A stretch of 64,000 nt of DNA. Origin: Opisthorchis felineus (lineage: Eukaryota > Platyhelminthes > Trematoda > Opisthorchiida > Opisthorchiidae). Shown piece by piece: positions 60,262-64,000 of this stretch (positions within the stretch are counted from its first letter, which is position 1; every line of letters begins with the position of its first letter). Below the pieces are notes generated by a model. It was not told the DNA's origin, searched no databases, and saw nothing but the letters and a program-made list of their open reading frames with translations. The stretch lies in the NCBI GenBank assembly GCA_004794785.1, contig SJOL01006495.1, positions 557,680-621,679 of the forward strand, written 5' to 3'. The position numbers and the translations under genes are program-made.

Positions 60262-63200
60262 CTAAAATAATAAGGAAACAAGTCCATGCCAATCATAATG
60301 TGAGTATTGGTGGAAGCGATCAAGAGGGGAGAGAGGCTTGGTAGTTCAGACTGTTTAGTCGATCAGCGAGCACATTAGTAACATCTAATTGATCAGCAAT
60401 GAGATGGCCTAAGATCGTTGTCTCGTGGGACGAATCACCATTAAAAGGCCTTTTTCCTAACAACACTTAGGTTCGAAATGTCTAAACTAACGTCCAGAGT
60501 AGTCTACCTCATTTATCATTTCACCATCTGACCTGGTTAGGTAAGGCAAACTGGGTGCGAACATTTACATGTATCTCTTTGGCGGTGTTGTAATTGCTTT
60601 CTTCAGTCAATCTACAGTCTCTGTCACCGAATTTTGATAACTCACCTACGTGGCACAATTACCCAACGAACGCCCTTCTAAATGTCGCACATATCGATAC
60701 GCTGGGTACTCAGTAAGGTAGTATCCCTCTGAAAGGGATATTTCGTCCCTTGTCTGGTTCAGTGGAAAATTAATGTTTATAAAAACTTAGCCGATTAGTC
60801 CATGAGAAGTAAAAAATATCCTTGAACGTGACGTCCCTTTTATTGTGTCACCTATTCGGACAAAGTAGCGAGTGAAGGAGTCCTCCCAAATAAAACGAGT
60901 TGCGAATGAAGCAGTTTCACTTGAAAATTAAATCCGATTTTCGGTTGGGTGTTTTCTCATGCAGAATTTTTTCTTTCTAACAAACGTGCAGTAGTAAAAA
61001 AATAGGGGCCGATGGAATTTGACCTCAACGATGATGCCCTTCCGAGAAGAAAAACGATGGTAAGGTGACAAATGCTGGTCCTCAAGGGCGTCAGCGAAAA
61101 CAAGTTTAATGCTTGTTAGTTTTGATCAGGTGGAACTAGATGACAAATCACGGTCCCAGCTGCCACAGTGAAACCGAGTACACTTGGACAGCCACTAAAT
61201 TAATCAAGATACTGATTGCAGTGGGTATCAGTTGAAATTTTTGCTCATACTCATCAAAGATGAGCTAGTAAGGACAGACCGTGGCGTTTCAAAAATGTGC
61301 GAGATTCGTCCTCCAGTATCAGTGGTCCGAAGCATTTATTTTCTAAATGATGCGCGTGTAGGCATGAACGATGAGCGAAATAAATTTTACGAGAAGCCAC
61401 CAAGTAATAACTGAATGGATAAACAACCTGACCGTTGCTGAGTGCGGCTGCAAGCCTCGCAACGTGCATCGCTCTTCGCACTCTCTGATAAAGTCCAAAG
61501 CCCAGACCCCGCTCCACTGATCACATTCGTCAGCGATAAAGTAAAGTTAATCGGCCGTCAATACGACTTAGAACGCCGTAAATGTTTCAGGGGCATCATC
61601 ATCATCCACAACATAACATCCGTGTCCAACACTGATGCCTCGCTGCCATACAATCATGATTCACTTGAAAGCCTTATTTTGAGGAAAGGAATAAAAGTGG
61701 ACAGGGAAGACACTTAGTGCTAGCCTACCACAATCACCCCGAGGTGCCTACACATCCAGACACCCATTCAGGCAATCTGGATAGAAACTGACAACGAGAA
61801 CGCCACTCGCTTCGATCAGCAGCCATATCTTGCAACGTCTCCTACAATGCGCAGAGGGAATCACGCGCTTCCCATCCTGGAAGGCGAGTCGCACAGAAGG
61901 CACCTAGATTTTTGCAATCCCTTTCATACTCCCTCCCTGCCAGGTCAACAGTTCGCCATCTCTCTGCATCCGCCACTCTGAACTGGGCACGGAAAACAGT
62001 ACCCTCTTCGGTAAACGACGGTTCGGCAAGCACAATATATGGCTTAACAAACGCAGCTTCTGGTCCTGGACATATCTTTCAATGGAAGTCCCCGTTGCAC
62101 AACCGAGCAATACCTTCAAATGGCCTCGTTACAGATTCACCGACACCAATCCAAACGAGCTTTGGTTCTCAAACAACGATTACGAAACACCTGAAGACGT
62201 CTCAATTCCGCTGATCGAACAGGCCATCTCACAGCCATACAAAACAGCTCGCACTGTAGCCTGATACACACGTCCCTTAAGATTCAGGGATATACAGATT
62301 TGGTGCCATAGGTGTCTCGAATTAGCAAACGCGACCCGAGCCCTGCAGATTCGTACATCGACTTCATCTGTCACATTACAATCGGAAGTAAACACAAGTT
62401 CTAAGATATGTTAAAAGCTCCACAACTTCGAGTGCCCCGACCTGAATTGTAAATGGGATATTCAGTGACTGCATATCCAGGAGTACGACCTTATACTTTG
62501 TGGGTGAAGCGAATGCCAAGGGACGGGATGACGTTGCTTAGTTCATCAAAAAACACGCGCGCCTTATTCTCCCCTTTCAAGACGACAACGAAGTCAACTG
62601 CATATTCGAGTTCAACGAGGTTCCCGTCCGCAACTATTTGAACACTAGAATTTTGAAGATCCTCCAGCGTTCGCCTCATTATCCCATCAATCACGAAATC
62701 AAATAAGAACAGAGACAGTGGGCAAATCTGACGGCCACCGTTTTGTGTACGGGAACTTTTGGATAGCTTGTCGTACACGTCCGGAAGTTTAAGAATACAA
62801 AGAACTTATTATGCTCACAAACTTCCGGATCCCTATGGCTATCACACTCCATTTTTGAAAACGGGCACTATAACCGATTCTCCCAAGTTGTCTGGGACAG
62901 TCTCCTGTTCCCAAATGCAGGCAAACAGATCAGAAGACCGCTGACTGAGGACTTCACTCCCATCTTTGAACAATGCAGATGAGAGGTCATCCGGACCAGG
63001 ATCCCAGTGGTACTTGAGAGCACATATGCAGTCATAAACCTGGGAGGCCATAGCAGTTCCACGTTCAGACGAGTGGCAGCTGGTGGTGTGACGGTTTGAG
63101 ATACCACACCATACACCATCTTTAGACGTACAGAGTAGTGACGACTGAAAGATCCTTTGTTAATCAGTATCATGTTAGTGCGTGGGCGACTGGTTTTAGT

Positions 63201-63805
63201 TTGCCGAAGTTCTGATTCTCCATCACAAGATCGAGGTCATTTTCAACGTAACTACCTTCGTTACGTATCGCAGTAATTAGGAACGTAGGTATGAAACAGA
63301 AAAAATCGAACAATGAGAACTGAGAGTTAGACATTATGGCGAAAGAAATCAAGCAAGCAGTTTGAGATGAAACCATCCGAAATATCTAAATGATGCAAAA
63401 CGTAACCTGGGGATGAGCCCATTGCACATCAAAAACATCATGGTAGCTGAACAATCGTAAGCAGCCATCAAGAGTATTTACTCAGATGGAATAAAACTGA
63501 GGTGGAAGCGGCCTAGTGGAACCACTGATATAACAAAGACTTCCCGTTCCCCACGAACGACTGACGTACTGAAACAGTGACGGAGTTGTCATGTCCGTGG
63601 TATACGGTGGCAGGAAACCCGTCTCCCAACCACTTGAAAATGGTTGAGGAGACAGTCGGACGGAGAACGACAAGCAGCCAGGGGGCCAGTAGGTGTTTTG
63701 TGCGGTGGCCTGGAGGTGACGACAAACTAACCTAAGCGAAAATGATGGGAAGGTAGACAGGCTTATCAAGTAGAACCTAAAAGTTACTCTAAAAGAGTCA
63801 CGTAC
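60262..63805 (-). other. Phase-1 intron of the SH3-ligand gene
   Basis: Donor CAG|GTACGTGA (minus strand, 63806/63805) and acceptor TTATTTTAG|GC (60262/60261). Both are phase 1 and join to a Gly codon. The 3.5-kb intron contains an RTE-like LINE (61594-63110) in the same orientation as the gene. Short ORFs opposite and beside it are by-products. A 45-codon open stretch at 60345-60475 has poor splice sites and was not called an exon. Confidence 0.65.
61594..63110 (-). mobile_element. RTE-like LINE, RT to 3' end, frameshifted
   Basis: Read on the minus strand through several frames: VYDCICALKYHWDPGPDDL then LFKDGSEVL and ESVIVPVFKNG (RT start, 63051-62845). Next come CPLSLFLFDFVIDGIMRRTLE (motif B) and LEYAVDFVVVL (62580s), which is the YADD box with its first Asp changed to Val. 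Then VTDEVDVRICRARVAFANSRHLW, SLNLKGRVYQATVRAVL (62380-62240), GTSIERYVQDQKLRLLSHIL, PKRVLFSVPSSEWR and, near 61900-61800, [15 protein letters not shown] repeat near 61594-61606 (complement) marks the tail. It matches the 2.4-kb copy in order but not closely, so it is a different subfamily. The lost Asp and frameshifts make it inactive. Confidence 0.9.
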
Positions 63806-64000
63806 CTGGTGACGTTGAAGAATGTATGCTGGAAGCGCTACCAACAACGTCTGAACTGGGCAATGGGAGATATCTATGTTGCACATGAGGCGTGGATTGC
63901 AGTGGGTATGAACTTTGTTCGAAGGAATCTGTTGAGCAGGTTGATTGCTGCGAGGAACTGGTTTTCGCCACAGATCTCTGTCTTAACTGAGATTTCGTCG
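63806..64000 (-). CDS. Penultimate exon of the SH3-ligand gene (runs off the window)
   Basis: From the window edge, one minus-strand frame is open to a strong donor (CAG|GTACGT). It is Ser/Thr/Gln-rich (AKTSSSQQSTCSTDSFEQSS, ending SIHSSTSP), as expected for the disordered region before the proline-rich tail. The exon ends with one base of a codon, and the next coding exon (60261) begins with two, giving Gly. The reading frame therefore stays open through the join. The other two frames are also open for a while here. Frame choice rests on phase, on the donor and on the shared composition with the terminal exon. It is too short to show a domain. Confidence 0.6.

Noticed and set aside
60345..60475. 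Possible extra exon on minus (ETTILGHLIADQLDVTNVLA)
   Set aside because: About 45 open codons is unremarkable, the acceptor tract is weak, and the only phase-compatible donor (ACA|GTCTGA) is poor. Direct joining of 63806 to 60261 already preserves the frame.
61912..62264. Plus-strand ORFs of 60-100 codons
   Set aside because: They are antisense to the LINE reverse transcriptase frames at 61594-63110.
63482..63886. 134-codon minus-strand ORF at the right end
   Set aside because: It overlaps the penultimate exon in another frame and then reads into the intron through the donor at 63806. It has no recognisable domain.
63880..64000. Cyclin-like string (LAAINLLNRFL) in another minus frame of the last 120 bases
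   Set aside because: The frame hits a stop before any good donor, and the Ser-rich frame fits the splice phase. I regard the cyclin resemblance as chance.
1..64000. CRISPR arrays, bacterial operons, rRNA genes, bacterial-type regulators
   Set aside because: None seen. The sequence is eukaryotic, with splice sites, LINEs, SINEs and PLEs.

Overview
This window looks like gene-poor, repeat-rich genomic DNA from a parasitic flatworm, most likely a digenean trematode. The reasons are the repeats it holds: RTE-like LINE copies of the kind common in flatworm genomes, a Penelope-like element (PLE) with a GIY-YIG endonuclease, tRNA-derived SINEs joined to hammerhead-ribozyme sequences (as in the schistosome Sm-alpha family), and Gypsy and mariner relics. 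There is no bacterial organisation: no operons, and almost no open reading frame above about 130 codons outside transposons. Species was not determined.

Layout. 0.35-0.87 kb holds a dispersed repeat with a minus-strand hammerhead-like core (family B; relatives near 12.1, 13.0, 54.2, 55.6-56.2 and 57.9-58.2 kb). 2.35-3.74 kb is a dead RTE-like LINE (minus). 9.42-9.68 kb has a histidine-rich reading frame (minus), possibly a terminal exon. 11.6-12.0 kb may be a mariner transposase relic. 14.4 kb is a short fold-back element made of two inverted PLE-type hammerheads. 20.7-21.1 kb is a probable CR1-like LINE remnant. 26.2-29.5 kb is a nest of transposons: a SINE, the endonuclease half of an RTE-like LINE interrupted by a solo PLE terminus, and part of a second LINE family on the minus strand. 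30.5-32.9 kb is the best preserved element, a PLE with 170-bp inverted termini, a target-site duplication, an intact RT/GIY-YIG frame and a 357-base assembly gap. 34.1-40.0 kb carries more hammerhead and SINE derivatives. 47.3-48.2 kb is a decayed second PLE, and 49.3-50.0 kb a Gypsy pol relic. 53.7 kb is another SINE.

The only convincing host gene is at the right end on the minus strand. An exon running in from beyond base 64000 ends at a strong donor (63806), and the terminal exon (60261-59621) begins at a good acceptor. Both sites are phase 1. The product tail is Ser/Thr/Pro-rich and carries three PPPLPPR SH3-ligand motifs. The 3.5-kb intron between them contains a third RTE-like LINE.

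The unusual theme is self-cleaving RNA. Three or more unrelated repeat families here (PLE termini, family B, tRNA-SINEs) carry hammerhead-ribozyme cores in different states of decay, often as inverted pairs. Elsewhere the sequence is AT-leaning and non-coding to my reading, with short chance ORFs only.
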